A stretch of 25,467 bases of DNA. It comes from Stentor coeruleus. Lineage: Eukaryota > Ciliophora > Heterotrichea > Heterotrichida > Stentoridae. Positions 8,860 to 19,100 of the stretch are shown in pieces (positions within the stretch are counted from its first letter, which is position 1; the number at the start of each line of letters is the position of its first letter). The notes beneath the pieces are model-generated. The model searched no databases. It was not told the DNA's origin and worked only from the letters and a program-made list of their open reading frames with translations. Position numbers and translations under genes: made by a program. The stretch is taken from positions 1 to 25,467 of the forward strand of contig MPUH01001033.1 of NCBI GenBank assembly GCA_001970955.1, given 5' to 3'.

Positions 8860-9418
8860 GAATAATGTTATTTTGGATAAAGGATTTTTTATTAGGATTT
8901 TTATTAGGTTTTAATTTTGGTTTTTATTGTAGTGGAAAACAGATATTAATAAACTCTTTATGATTGGGATTTACTTTTTTGATAATTATGGAATTTAAGT
9001 TTTGGAGAGAAATAATTTTTTACCTTTTTACCGGAGGATTTTAATTAGTGTGATATATGATAATAATGGGCAAAAAATAACTTGATGCTTTATTGTAAAT
9101 ATCTTAAAAATTACTGTTTTTGTAGTATTAATTATTATATTTATATACATTTTTCTAAAATTCCTTTGTTTTTAATAGACTTTTTATGCATATTCAACTT
9201 AAGTAATCATAAGTAACAAAAAAAAGCTTATTTATTTAAAATACATCATTTTTTATAATAATTTAAAGGCAAATTCTTCCTATAGTCAAAAAAATNTTAA
9301 CAAAAAAAAAGCTTATTTAAAATACATCATTTTTTATAATAATTTAAAGGCAAATTCTTCCTATAGTCAAAAAAATATATATCTTTATGCAAACCTATTA
9401 ACTAATTTTATGTCTCTA
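8860..9418. other. Convergent spacer with an assembly junction
   Basis: This spacer lies between the stops of two convergent genes. Its left part is T/G-rich (downstream of a plus gene) and its right part is A/C-rich on the plus strand (downstream of a minus gene). The switch falls near 9180. It contains a direct repeat split by an N at 9296. No gene or RNA is seen. Confidence 0.55.
9214..9376. repeat. About 80-bp direct repeat flanking N at 9296 (assembly overlap)
   Basis: Copy one is 9214-9295 and copy two 9298-9376. They match apart from a 4-base TTTA/ATTT insertion and one extra A in the A tract. A single N sits exactly between them, the pattern expected when two contigs with overlapping ends are joined without merging. 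It is most likely not present in the chromosome. Confidence 0.88.
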
Positions 9419-12400
9419 TTAACGATCTCCTAATTTTGATACTAAATCTATAATTTTCTCCAGTTTTTCCTCAAATCCTTGCATTTTCGTCTCTAAATTT
9501 CCTAACCTATCATCCACACTACTAATTTTTTCTTTAATAAGCCTGTTATTTTTACTATTTTTTTCTTCACTCACAGCATTCTTTTGTTTGAAAATTTTTT
9601 CATTATCTTTTATCTTACTAATAATACTTCTTTCTATATCATCAATCTTAGTCACAAATGTATCATCAAGTTTCCCTGTTGCTTTATCAACATAATTAAA
9701 TATATCAAGTAATTTTCCTTGCCACGCTTCATCTTTATCATTATATGCATTTACACATAAGTGCATATAACTTTTATTAGATGTTTTAGTGAATAAAGAA
9801 AAAATCTGAGTTATTTCTAGAATAGCTTCTATCATTTGCCTATAATCATAATAAATAGATAAGAGTTGATATTCATCATAAGCATCACTTAGAACAGAAA
9901 TAATCATATTAAGCATCAAAATAACATTAAAAATCAGCGCACAAGCATATGTTAAATACTTTAAATCAAAACCCAAAGACTGCATATCATCAATTCCAAA
10001 AGCTAAACCAAAAGGCCCAACCCAAGCTGATCTAAAATTTATATCATAGCTTTCTGTTGCTATAATACTCATAATCCCAAAGGCAATAGTAGTATATGAA
10101 AAAATAATAAGAAATGATTGAATACTCCATAAAGACTTAAATATCAATATTACATAATATCTAGTCACTACAGAAACTCTAAAACCAGTTATACAACTAA
10201 TAAAATTAAATGCTGTTACAATCCAATTGAAAAATAAAAAGTTCATAGAAAAAACTATACTTAAAATCCATAGTATTGTTAAGATTATCCTTGTTGAGTC
10301 TAATAAATTCCAAGGATCATAGAAGTATTTTTTACCATCTTGTAACAGCTGTACTAGTTCTATAAATACTAGAATCCAGTTTACAAATATAAAAGACAGC
10401 AGGTAAAATATTGAATTGAAGTTAGTAAGTATCAAACATAAGAAAATTAAATTGATAAGCATAATGAAAGCATGGAAGTAAATCCATAGTTTCCATTCTT
10501 GCCACTTATAATTGATATATGTTTGAATGATTTGAGTCTTAAATATCTCTTTATTTGTACACGAAAGTAATGCTCTTAGTACCTTAACCATCTCACCCGA
10601 ACTACGATAAGCAGGTAAAGGGAAAAGTGATACTTTAAGTTTAAGTGGTTCTTCATCCTCATTCGTTTCTTTAAAATCAATAAAATCATTAAAAGAAACT
10701 ACAGACATATCAAAAAACTTAGTTCTCTGCATAACACATCCAAACGCAATATCTGAATATTGATTATCAAGTGCTGCATATAAAAACAAATGAAGATTTT
10801 CAGATGAGCTTTGAATAATTTCTATTATATCATCTCTAATTGCATGAAAACTTGAAATATATAAAAATCTATCTGCATCTTCAGAAAGATTATATAAATA
10901 CTCTATCATAATATCAGTAATTTTTTGATGTTTTTTAGCTGTTGAGTAAAAAAGTGGAGATTTTCCAAAACTATCTGATGAGAAAATGATTGTTTTTGTT
11001 TTGAGTAAAGATTCGATTTTATTGGTTTTACCTTTGTATGAAAGAAGGTGTAGAGGGGTGTAGAGAAGGTTACTTATAAAAATATTACATGATGATGGGT
11101 AGATGATAGAATAGTTGAAATCGGCTAATGCTTTTATTGTCCCGAAGTAAGAGATTGGAGAGTAATATGAGGATTCGAATATGGAGGATGGGTGTAAGTT
11201 TATGTCTGGGGTTGATGGTAGGAAAGACCAGAATTTAATTTTACCATCTTCTGACCCAGTTACTATCGATTTTGTAATATCGTCTTCTTTTATGTTCATA
11301 CACAACACCGGCCCAGTATCAACTTCAAAGCTTGCCTCAAGTCTTTTCTCAATAATATTCCAAATTTTTATCATCCCATCCAATCCACTACTAACAACAT
11401 AATTGCAAAGTTTACAAAACTTAACCATAGTCACCATACTTAAATGCTTAGAAAATTCTATCTCTTCTCTTTTCCCAGCCAAATTCCATATTTTAACAAT
11501 TCCATCATTTGACCCACTAGCAATCCATTTCCCGTCATCACTTGGGCATATTGAGGTTATAAAATCTTTATGTCCAACAAGTGACCAGCATAATTTACTG
11601 TCTTCTAAATTAAAAACTTTTATAATGCAATCATAGCCTGCACTAGCAACTAAAGCACTTCCCATAATAAAGCACAGAGTTTTTATACCAGAATAATGCC
11701 CTCTTAAAGTAGAAGATTCAAATCTTTTAACGAAATCCCAAATTTTGATGTTTTTATCTTTAGACCCACTAATAAGCCATTTACCATCAGGACTTATACA
11801 TACTGAAGTGACTATATTTAAATGTCCTCTAAGTGTTCTTTCAAGTTGTTTATTGTTTAAATCCCATATTTTAATAGTTGTATCACTAGATCCAGTAACA
11901 ATCCACAAAGAATCTGAACTGAAAGTTATGCTATTTATAATATCTTTATGATCAGAAAACGCTGCTACAATTGTTTTATCTTTTATTGAATAAAGATAAA
12001 GTATTTTATTTGCACTATAAGCTAAAAACTGATTATCAGGGCTTAAACACATACAATTTATCATTCCTTCATGCGTGTCAAAAGTGTATTCTTCTATGTT
12101 TTTTTTCATATTGTATAAAAAAACATTAGCATTGTCATCCCCTGTGACGAAAATATCTTCAGATTCACTATAAAATATGCAATTTACTATAGAATCTCTT
12201 GGTGATATCTCAGCTTCTTCTATTTTATCATTAAGATTCCATGCTTTTAAAGTAAGATCCAAAGCACTTGATAGTAACCAAGGGCCAAATGGGCTTATGC
12301 AAAGAGATTTTATAGGTAAAGCATGTATGTTTATTGTATAAGCCTCTTGTTTTTCTTCAAAATCCCAGATTTTTATACTACAATCAGCACTGCCACTAGC

Positions 12401-13144
12401 AATATTACAGCTTTTTGGTACTAAAGCTAGTGCTGTTACAGGTCCTGAATGCCCTAACAACGTAATTTCTTCAGTCTTTTTCGATAAATCCCAAATTTTG
12501 ACTGATTTATCATTAGAACCACTTATCAAACACCCCCCATCAGAAGAGAAAATCAAACAGTTTATGTCATTAGTATGCCCAACTAAATTACACTCTTTAT
12601 CATGTGTTTCGATATTTACTATAGAAATTATATCACTTGAAATATTCAAAGCAAAAAAATCATCTAAAGGACTACATGAAAATGCTTTTACAGGAACTGA
12701 AGGCTCTTTAAATATCCATGATATAGAAAAATCATTTAAGTTCCATATAATAACTCTACAATCATCAGATGAGCTTAATAAGTATTTTGAATTTTTAGTA
12801 AAGCATAAATGATTTATGATATTTTTATGGCCAGTCAAGGTTTGAATTTGCTCATTGCTTATTATGTCCCATAATATTATAGTTGAATCTGATGAACTTG
12901 CTAGAAAAGTGTTATTTGGGCTAATACAAACACTAGAAACTGAGTTTTGGTGCCCAGAAAACATGGTACAGCGTGATGTCATTTCACCAAAACCAAATCC
13001 CCTTTGTGATTCTATAGCTTTTAATGCTTTGGATATCGATTCTAACTCAAGGGATCGATATCGCTCTGTAAAAAAACTATGTTCTGTAAGTATTTCATTT
13101 TGGAAGTTGGACTTTGAAAAACGTTCTCTGAGATCTGATTCCAT
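9419..13144 (-). CDS. WD40-repeat / ankyrin-like / TRP-type cation channel fusion
   Basis: This 1241-residue membrane protein begins with a short helix-rich head (1-62). Fourteen WD40 repeats follow at 63-650, nearly all 41-42 residues, many with GH near the start and WD/WN near the end. Fourteen fits two seven-bladed propellers. Residues 690-800 include an ankyrin-like TPLHLLSYKG unit. A six-helix channel follows: S1 about 886-906, S2 911-933, S3 950-971, S4 972-988, S5 1004-1028, a pore loop about 1036-1052 (WVGPFGLAFG), and S6 1064-1087 ending NMIISVLSDAYDEY, the TRP/polycystin-style exit. S4 has few basic residues, so strong voltage sensing is unlikely. The tail ends in a coiled coil (about 1195-1238), probably for oligomerisation. 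In TRPA/TRPV channels ankyrin repeats occupy the cytosolic N-terminus; here WD40 propellers largely take that place. Ion selectivity cannot be read from sequence alone. Confidence 0.9.
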   Translation of the reverse strand: MESDLRERFSKSNFQNEILTEHSFFTERYRSLELESISKALKAIESQRGFGFGEMTSRCTMFSGHQNSVSSVCISPNNTFLASSSDSTIILWDIISNEQIQTLTGHKNIINHLCFTKNSKYLLSSSDDCRVIIWNLNDFSISWIFKEPSVPVKAFSCSPLDDFFALNISSDIISIVNIETHDKECNLVGHTNDINCLIFSSDGGCLISGSNDKSVKIWDLSKKTEEITLLGHSGPVTALALVPKSCNIASGSADCSIKIWDFEEKQEAYTINIHALPIKSLCISPFGPWLLSSALDLTLKAWNLNDKIEEAEISPRDSIVNCIFYSESEDIFVTGDDNANVFLYNMKKNIEEYTFDTHEGMINCMCLSPDNQFLAYSANKILYLYSIKDKTIVAAFSDHKDIINSITFSSDSLWIVTGSSDTTIKIWDLNNKQLERTLRGHLNIVTSVCISPDGKWLISGSKDKNIKIWDFVKRFESSTLRGHYSGIKTLCFIMGSALVASAGYDCIIKVFNLEDSKLCWSLVGHKDFITSICPSDDGKWIASGSNDGIVKIWNLAGKREEIEFSKHLSMVTMVKFCKLCNYVVSSGLDGMIKIWNIIEKRLEASFEVDTGPVLCMNIKEDDITKSIVTGSEDGKIKFWSFLPSTPDINLHPSSIFESSYYSPISYFGTIKALADFNYSIIYPSSCNIFISNLLYTPLHLLSYKGKTNKIESLLKTKTIIFSSDSFGKSPLFYSTAKKHQKITDIMIEYLYNLSEDADRFLYISSFHAIRDDIIEIIQSSSENLHLFLYAALDNQYSDIAFGCVMQRTKFFDMSVVSFNDFIDFKETNEDEEPLKLKVSLFPLPAYRSSGEMVKVLRALLSCTNKEIFKTQIIQTYINYKWQEWKLWIYFHAFIMLINLIFLCLILTNFNSIFYLLSFIFVNWILVFIELVQLLQDGKKYFYDPWNLLDSTRIILTILWILSIVFSMNFLFFNWIVTAFNFISCITGFRVSVVTRYYVILIFKSLWSIQSFLIIFSYTTIAFGIMSIIATESYDINFRSAWVGPFGLAFGIDDMQSLGFDLKYLTYACALIFNVILMLNMIISVLSDAYDEYQLLSIYYDYRQMIEAILEITQIFSLFTKTSNKSYMHLCVNAYNDKDEAWQGKLLDIFNYVDKATGKLDDTFVTKIDDIERSIISKIKDNEKIFKQKNAVSEEKNSKNNRLIKEKISSVDDRLGNLETKMQGFEEKLEKIIDLVSKLGDR

Positions 13145-13871
13145 ATTTTTATATGATTAAATTAGGATAAGAATATAATTTTTATAGAAAATAGCCTTAG
13201 ATTTTGTGCATTTGATGATTTGCTTTGTGAGTTATGGGATTATTGAAGATTTATAGAATAAGGTATTTAAAAAAATGTATTAAAATAAATATTTTGTTTA
13301 AATTACTTAGGAAGAGTTTTCAAAGGAAAGATGAGAAGATAATGAGAGATTAAAATAATTCTTTTAAGAAGAGGTGCTAGTTTTTGTGGAATCATGAAGA
13401 ATATTAAAAGTTTTAAGGGCTTTATTTTATTTGAATTGTTAAGGTTATTTTATTATATGGTGATAGTTTTTAATTATGTTTTATGTGAATTTCATTCCCA
13501 TAACAAATCCTATCTTGCTCTCTCTGCATTTTATAAATATAATATTTTATGACCTATTACAAGTTATAATAAAAAAATATAATTTAGCAGTAAAAAATAA
13601 CTAAATTTCCAAAAGTAGTATAAATATCAAGTAGCTAAAAAAACATTATTTTCTACATGTTTAATATAATAAAAAACTTACAATCTTCAAGCTAAATTCT
13701 TCAAAATTTCCCTCTATCCAAAACATAAAAATTTCCTAGTATTCNCTCAAGCCAAATTTTTCAAAATTTCCCTCTATCCAAAACATAAAAATTTCCTAGT
13801 ATTCCTGACAATTTCCCTACATATAAAAACTTTAATAATTACTCATCTTAATAAAATCTACTTAAAAAAGC
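13145..13871. other. Spacer between two minus-strand genes, skew switch near 13490
   Basis: On the plus strand, 13145 to about 13490 is G/T-rich (13201-13260 has 14 G and 2 C), the mirrored upstream signature of the channel gene. From about 13490 to 13871 it is A/C-rich, the mirrored downstream signature of the myristoylation-motif gene. It contains an N-flanked repeat near 13745. No gene is visible. Confidence 0.55.
13687..13804. repeat. 58-bp direct repeat flanking N at 13745 (assembly overlap)
   Basis: Copies at 13687-13744 and 13747-13804 differ at two positions (T/C and C/T near the left end). The single N lies at the boundary. This is the same unmerged contig-overlap pattern as at 9296; the two differences may be allelic. 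Confidence 0.86.
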
Positions 13872-14354
13872 CTAGTTTAACTCGGACATTTCCTTAAGAA
13901 CTTGATCAGTTAGTAGATCATGTTCATTGTTATGTTTAGGCTTTTCTTCAATAAAAGAGAAATCAAACTCATGTGGATGCTTATCAAATTCCACTTTAGA
14001 TGTCTGGGCTTTATGTAAATCTTCATCTTTTTTCTGTTCGGTTTTATGGATTTTAGGTTCATGAAAAGTTTTAGAATTCAATTCAAGAGGTTTATCTTCT
14101 TTGATTTGTGGACTTTGTTTAATTGTTATAGACTCATTTTGTGACTTTTCAGTCTTTTTTGTTATCAATGAATTGTTTTCAGTTAATTCGTCAAGTTTGC
14201 TTTTTGGCATTGATTTACCATGTTGTAAGACTTGAATTTCTTCATCTTCTTTACCGTCACCATGGTCTAAGTTTTGATCTTGGTTTTTCCCTGATTCTAA
14301 TTGTTTTCTATGATTTCCTTGATGTACATCTGCTTTTGAACCCCCGCAGCCCAT
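13872..14354 (-). CDS. Probable N-myristoylated, acylated membrane-associated protein
   Basis: This is a 160-residue hydrophilic protein starting MGCGGSK. Gly2 with Ser6 and Lys7 is a textbook N-myristoylation signal, and Cys3 next to it is the usual site of added palmitoylation. The protein should therefore sit on the cytosolic face of a membrane. The rest is very polar (Lys, Glu, Asp, Gln, His), with no hydrophobic core until a short FDFSFIEEKPK segment near 130-140. It is probably disordered, a scaffold or adaptor. The start is fixed by the acylation motif. It ends with TAG, the only gene here not ending in TAA. It is divergent from the RRM gene. I cannot name its family. Confidence 0.82.
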   Translation of the reverse strand: MGCGGSKADVHQGNHRKQLESGKNQDQNLDHGDGKEDEEIQVLQHGKSMPKSKLDELTENNSLITKKTEKSQNESITIKQSPQIKEDKPLELNSKTFHEPKIHKTEQKKDEDLHKAQTSKVEFDKHPHEFDFSFIEEKPKHNNEHDLLTDQVLKEMSELN

Positions 14355-14793
14355 TTTTTAATTATAGGAAGGATTTGAGATAAGTTTTAATTTCACTTTT
14401 TTTGTAAGATTTAAAAAATATATGAGAAAATGGTTTGGGTTTGTATTGAATGTTTCTTATCACAACATAAACTTTTAACTCTTCAAATATTCTATATTCA
14501 CAATCTAACCCTAAGCCTAAAAAATCAAAAATTCACACAAATCCAATCATACTCTTATATCTCCAAATCATTCATAAACTTAATATCTCATACACCTTCC
14601 CTAATCATCATCAATTAACCCTAAAAAATCTAAATTCACCTAAAAACTTTCATATTAAAAAATTCACTGAATTCCCTAAAAAATCCCCAACATCATCCTT
14701 TTCCATAAATCAAAATTCTCCATCTTCTTCTATCCTCTTTCCATCTACAACTTATCCATTATCTTTTCATAATAGGCTAATGTCTAATAAATA
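14355..14793. promoter_or_regulatory. Shared divergent spacer, nearly G-free on its right side
   Basis: This spacer contains the promoters of the minus-strand myristoylation-motif gene and the plus-strand RRM gene. Bases 14355 to about 14450 are T/G-rich on the plus strand. From 14516 to 14774 there is a single G (at 14669), with many C. Each half matches the skew expected upstream of the gene it abuts. A CTAACCCTAAGCCTAA stretch near 14505-14520 recalls telomeric sequence but is not an array. Confidence 0.55.
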
Positions 14794-14794
14794 A
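14780..14794 (+). promoter_or_regulatory. Five-codon upstream ORF abutting RRM start (TAATG overlap)
   Basis: ATG at 14780 opens a frame reading MSNK and then TAA. The last A of that TAA is the A of the ATG that starts the RRM protein at 14794. If the mRNA leader reaches 14780, ribosomes would meet this mini-ORF first and could reinitiate at the overlapping start, lowering or tuning output. The transcript start is unknown. Confidence 0.4.
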
Positions 14795-15300
14795 TGTCCC
14801 TAGACAACACAAGGGTATTTATAGGAAACATATATTTTATGCTCTCTACTCAAGAACTCAAACAAATTTTTTCTAAAGCAGGTAAAATACTAAAGATCGA
14901 CCTTTTTGTAGATGAAAAATCCAAATCTAGAGGTTGTGGTATAGTCCAATTTTCAACTAGAGAAGAAGCTCAAAATGCTATACAACTTTTTCATCATAAA
15001 GAAATGTTTAATAGGATTATTACAGTAAAAGAAGATGAAAGCTATTATTCACAATTACATAAACCTACTCAAATCTGTGTACAAAAAATGCCAATGACTG
15101 TAACTTGGCAACAACTTAAAGATGTGTGTAGGGAAATGGGGAATGTTCTTAGAGCTGATGTTAAGATGCAGAATGATGGGACGTCTACTGGGATGGTGCT
15201 TTTTGAGTATTATAGTGAAGCGATAAAAGCGATTGAATTACTGAATGGAGCATTTTTTAATGGGATGAAAGTAGAGGCATATATCGACCTCAATAATTAA
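14794..15300 (+). CDS. Two-RRM RNA-binding protein, Gbp2/hnRNP M-like
   Basis: This 168-residue protein is essentially two RNA-recognition motifs back to back. RRM1 spans about 7-79, with RNP2 VFIGNI (8-13) and RNP1 RGCGIVQF (46-53). RRM2 spans about 93-165, with RNP2-like ICVQKM (94-99) and RNP1-like STGMVLFEY (131-139). The phrases RGCGIVQF, EEAQNAIQ and TWQQLKDVCREMGNVLRADV recall fungal Gbp2/Hrb1 and animal hnRNP M/MYEF2 proteins, which bind mRNA during processing and export. Aromatic RNP1 residues in RRM1 are partly replaced (Cys, Ile), so RNA contacts may rely on RRM2 or other residues. There is no RS or RGG tail; the protein is shorter than those relatives. It has an unusually tight upstream ORF and a C-free 3' flank. 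Confidence 0.88.
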   Translation: MSLDNTRVFIGNIYFMLSTQELKQIFSKAGKILKIDLFVDEKSKSRGCGIVQFSTREEAQNAIQLFHHKEMFNRIITVKEDESYYSQLHKPTQICVQKMPMTVTWQQLKDVCREMGNVLRADVKMQNDGTSTGMVLFEYYSEAIKAIELLNGAFFNGMKVEAYIDLNN

Positions 15301-15443
15301 TTTATTTGAATTTTGTTTGATTTTTAAGTTTTTTGGGTTTTTGAAGGTTTAAGAGAGGTTGTTAGAAGTTTTAGTAAGAAAATTAGAGGATAAAGTTGAG
15401 GGTTTTGAATTGTGGATTTTTTTGGTTTTAGTTTTGGGGTTTT

Positions 15444-15628
15444 TGATGATTTAAGAGATGTTTATATGATTTAAAATATATGAGTTTATTATGATGATGT
15501 ATATATTAAAGATTTTTTGTGTAACAAAATTAGAANTGATGATTTAAGAGATGTTTATGTGATTTAAAATATATGAGTTTATTATGATGATGTATATATT
15601 AAAGATTTTTTGTGTAACAAAATTAGAA
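15444..15628. repeat. 92-bp direct repeat flanking N at 15536 (assembly overlap)
   Basis: Copies at 15444-15535 and 15537-15628 are identical except for one A/G difference (TTTATATG versus TTTATGTG). A single N separates them. This is an unmerged contig-end overlap by the same logic as the other four. Confidence 0.9.
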
Positions 15629-15915
15629 ATAATAGCTTTATTTATATAAAACTGATTATCATAGTTGTTTAGAATTATTATAATTTTATTTCTAGGATTT
15701 GTTTATTTTATCTTCATAATCGCTACAACCAAATCTAATCATTCTCCTTATCACCCTTAAAAATTCTATGNAAATTATAGCTTTATTTATATAAAACTGA
15801 TTATCATAGTTGTTTAGAATTACTATAATTTTATTTCTAGGATTTATTTACTTTATCTTCATAATCGCTACAACCAAATCTAATCATTCTCCTTATCACC
15901 CTTAAAAATTCTATG
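15627..15915. repeat. 144-bp direct repeat flanking N at 15771 (assembly overlap)
   Basis: Copies at 15627-15770 and 15772-15915 are both 144 bp long and differ at about four positions, three of them transitions. Differences of this kind suggest two alleles or macronuclear copies assembled separately and placed end to end with an N. Confidence 0.9.
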
Positions 15916-16039
15916 AAATTCTATCAAAAACTATCAAAAAACTATCCTTTAGCCTAATATTTCACTATCAAAAAATNGAAATTCTATCAAAAACTATCAA
16001 AAAACTATCCTTTAGCCTAATATTTCACTATCAAAAAAT
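15915..16039. repeat. 62-bp direct repeat flanking N at 15977 (assembly overlap)
   Basis: Copies at 15915-15976 and 15978-16039 match perfectly by eye, with one N between. This is the third junction in a row, so the intervening contigs are only about 200 bp each. Confidence 0.9.
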
Positions 16040-16183
16040 AAAAACTCATCAAAAACCTTCATCATTCCTCATAAGCTTCTCCATCCTAGCACCTTTCCCA
16101 AGCCATATGACTATCCTTCCTAACAATCTCCATAATTTTCATAACATTACCTAAACTGTACCAAAACATGTTATATCTTAAAA

Positions 16184-19100
16184 ATGACTGACACATTTTT
16201 AATATCTCAACAAGGCAAGATATCATGCGAAATGCATAAAGATATTGAAGAAGATGCAATCATAACCGACATAACTTCAATGCGATTATCACTTCTAAAA
16301 AACTGTGGTTTTTGGCTTTGTGTAATACTAACAGGAGGATTATTTTACCTTCTATGCTATTGGCTACCAATAATTCGTATAAGAATGACTTATATTCCAA
16401 GCCCAATCGACATATCATCCCATCTCTATATAAAATCCAAATACTTCAGCGACTTTGTGCAAATCGAAAGCTTAAACTCCTCTAAAACTGGCCCATTAAA
16501 ATGTTTCAAATACCAACAATTACACTATTTTTACGATCAAAGAACCTTCAAACCTTTATTTTTCAATAGTTGCTTACCAAATAAAACCATAATCGACATA
16601 TACAACCAAGGTTATTCTAACACCCAAGAAATCAATGACCTTCGTTTATTATATGGAGCATGTCAAATTATCGTCCCAGTCATGCCTTTATTTACAATGA
16701 TTGTTACTGAAGCTCTAAACCCATTTTATGTCTTTCAAGTATATAGTGTTATCCTTTGGTATTTTGAAGATTATTATACTTATTCTATATGTATTGTCAT
16801 TATAACATTGATATCTTTAATATCATCTATTATTACAACACGTAGAGGATTATTAGCTTTACATGATTTAGCTAAAAAAGAATGTAGGGTTAATGTTGTT
16901 AGAAATGGATCAGTTGGGGAAATGTCATCAGTTGAATTAGTCCCTGGGGATTTGGTTGAAATATCTCAGCAGATTGAACTTCCTTGTGATATGGTTTTAA
17001 TAGCAGGGACGTGTATTGTTGAAGAAGGGATGCTTACTGGAGAATCTGTTCCTGTGTTAAAAGATTCACTTGGGTATTTGGATGGGAATTTTTATGACCC
17101 TGATATAGAAAAAAGACATACTTTATATGAAGGGACGAAGGTTATACAGACAAGGAATTATATGAATGCTCCAGCTAGAGCGATTGTTGTGAGGACTGGG
17201 TTTGCTACTGTTAAAGGGAGGCTGATTAGGTCTATTATGTTCCCTAAGCCAAATAAGTTTAAGTTTTATGAGGACTCGATGAAGTTCATTGGGTTTTTGG
17301 CAATATTAACTTTAATTGGGTATTTTATAGTCTTACCAAGAATGCTGTATTTAGAATTTGAAAGCAAAGAAATCGCGATTAGAGTATTAGATTTGATTAC
17401 TATTGCTATACCTCCAGCTTTACCAGCTTGTATGGCAGCAGGGATTGCTTTTGCTATTAACAGATTGAGTCAGAAAAATATTTATTGCATTGCCCCAAAT
17501 AGGGTTAATGTTGCAGGAAGAATTGACATGATGGTTTTTGATAAAACTGGAACACTTACTGAAGATGGGATGAATTTATTAGGTGTACAAGGTACAGATG
17601 GTTATGAAATGAAGGATTTAAAGCCAACACCAAGAGAAGAAAGTTTTTTATTTGTTGAATGTATGGCAAGTTGTCATTCTTTAGCTTTGATTAACGGAAA
17701 TCTTGTTGGTGATAATCAAGATGTGCAGATATTTAATAGTACAGGATGGTTTTATGAAGAAAGTGATGAGGATTTATATGACCCAGTAGTCAAAGCGATA
17801 GTAAGGCCAATAAAAACTCCAGGGATTCCTGAAGCTCAAGACACAAACGGTAAGATTCTAAAGTATGTTGAAGAATATTATGAAATAGCAATTTTACATA
17901 TTTTTCATTTCACATCTAAACTCAAAAGAATGGGTGTAATAATCCAACACCTCAAAGACAAAAGGCTTATCCTCTACATGAAAGGTGCTCCAGAAGTTCT
18001 CTTAGACAAATGCTGCCAAGTCCCTCAAAGCATAAACAAAACCTTAGCAACTTATACAAGACGAGGTTATCGAGTACTTGCCTGTGCCTTTTGCGAGCTC
18101 TCAAACTTTGACCTCAACCTCTTAAAATCCACAAAACTTGAAGACCTTGAATCAAATTTAACTTTCATAGGCCTTATAATCCTTCAAAACAAACTAAAAC
18201 CACAAACAATCCCAGCATTAAAAACCTTACAAGAAGCTCATATAAAAACTATTATGGCAACAGGAGATGCAGTACTCACAGGTATATCAGTTGGTCGTGA
18301 ATGTGGACTTGTTCAATCAACAATGCCAATATATTTAGGTGAATTAGATAACAATGAAGTAATTTGGCAACTTTTTGAATCAAATGAAGCATCACATTTA
18401 ACAAAACTTATCAGACCACCTTGGCATGATCATAGTTTTCTAGATGATTATGTTTTAGCTTTAACTGGAGCAGCATTTAATCATATTATTCATAAAGCAG
18501 AAAAAGGTACGGATGATGATAAAAAAGCTATACAGGTCTGTTTAGAAAAATGTAAAATCTATGCAAGAATGGCCCCTGAGCATAAAACTATATTAGTAGA
18601 AAAATTACAAAGGAGAGGATTTTTAGTTGGGATGTGTGGAGATGGGGCAAATGATTGTGGAGCTTTAAAAACTGCTGATGTAGGGATATCATTAAGTGAA
18701 GCTGATTCTTCTATTGCCGCACCTTTTACAAGTCAGATTGCTGATATATCAAGTGTTTTAATTGTCCTTAAAGAAGGTCGTTGTGCATTGACTACTTCAA
18801 TTCAGTGTTTTAAATATATGGCTTTATATTCTATGATACAATTTACAAGTGCTAGTTTCTTGTATTGGTATTTGGGTAATTTGACAAATAATCAGTTTTT
18901 GATTTTTGATTTATTTACGGTTATGCCTTTAGCGATTTTCATGAGCATGACTGGGCCATATGAGATTTTAAGTTCTATTCAGCCACCATCTGAACTTATA
19001 TCTTTAAGAATACTTGCTTCATTTATATCTCAAGCCTTGTTACAAGCGGCTTTTCAAATAATTGTATATGTGATTTCTATTAATACTTATTATTCTGAAC

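Larger units (their letters stand above)
15301..16183. other. Spacer with C-free left part and three assembly junctions
   Basis: From 15292 to 15524 there is not one C on the plus strand, including the last nine coding bases of the RRM gene. From about 15700 the sequence turns C-rich and G-poor toward the ATPase start. Three N-flanked repeats (N at 15536, 15771, 15977) inflate this spacer by about 300 bp. No gene is seen. Confidence 0.6.

Noticed and set aside
11181..13160. Several open frames on the plus strand opposite the WD40 channel gene
   Set aside because: They are antisense shadows of periodic WD40 coding sequence; no recognisable products.
14505..14520. CTAACCCTAAGCCTAA resembling telomere repeats
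   Set aside because: Only two imperfect units within a generally C-rich, G-free promoter flank; no tandem array.
15444..16039. Apparent tandem repeat cluster that might be a minisatellite
   Set aside because: Each pair is split exactly by one N and the three pairs have different sequences; contig-overlap artefact explains it better.
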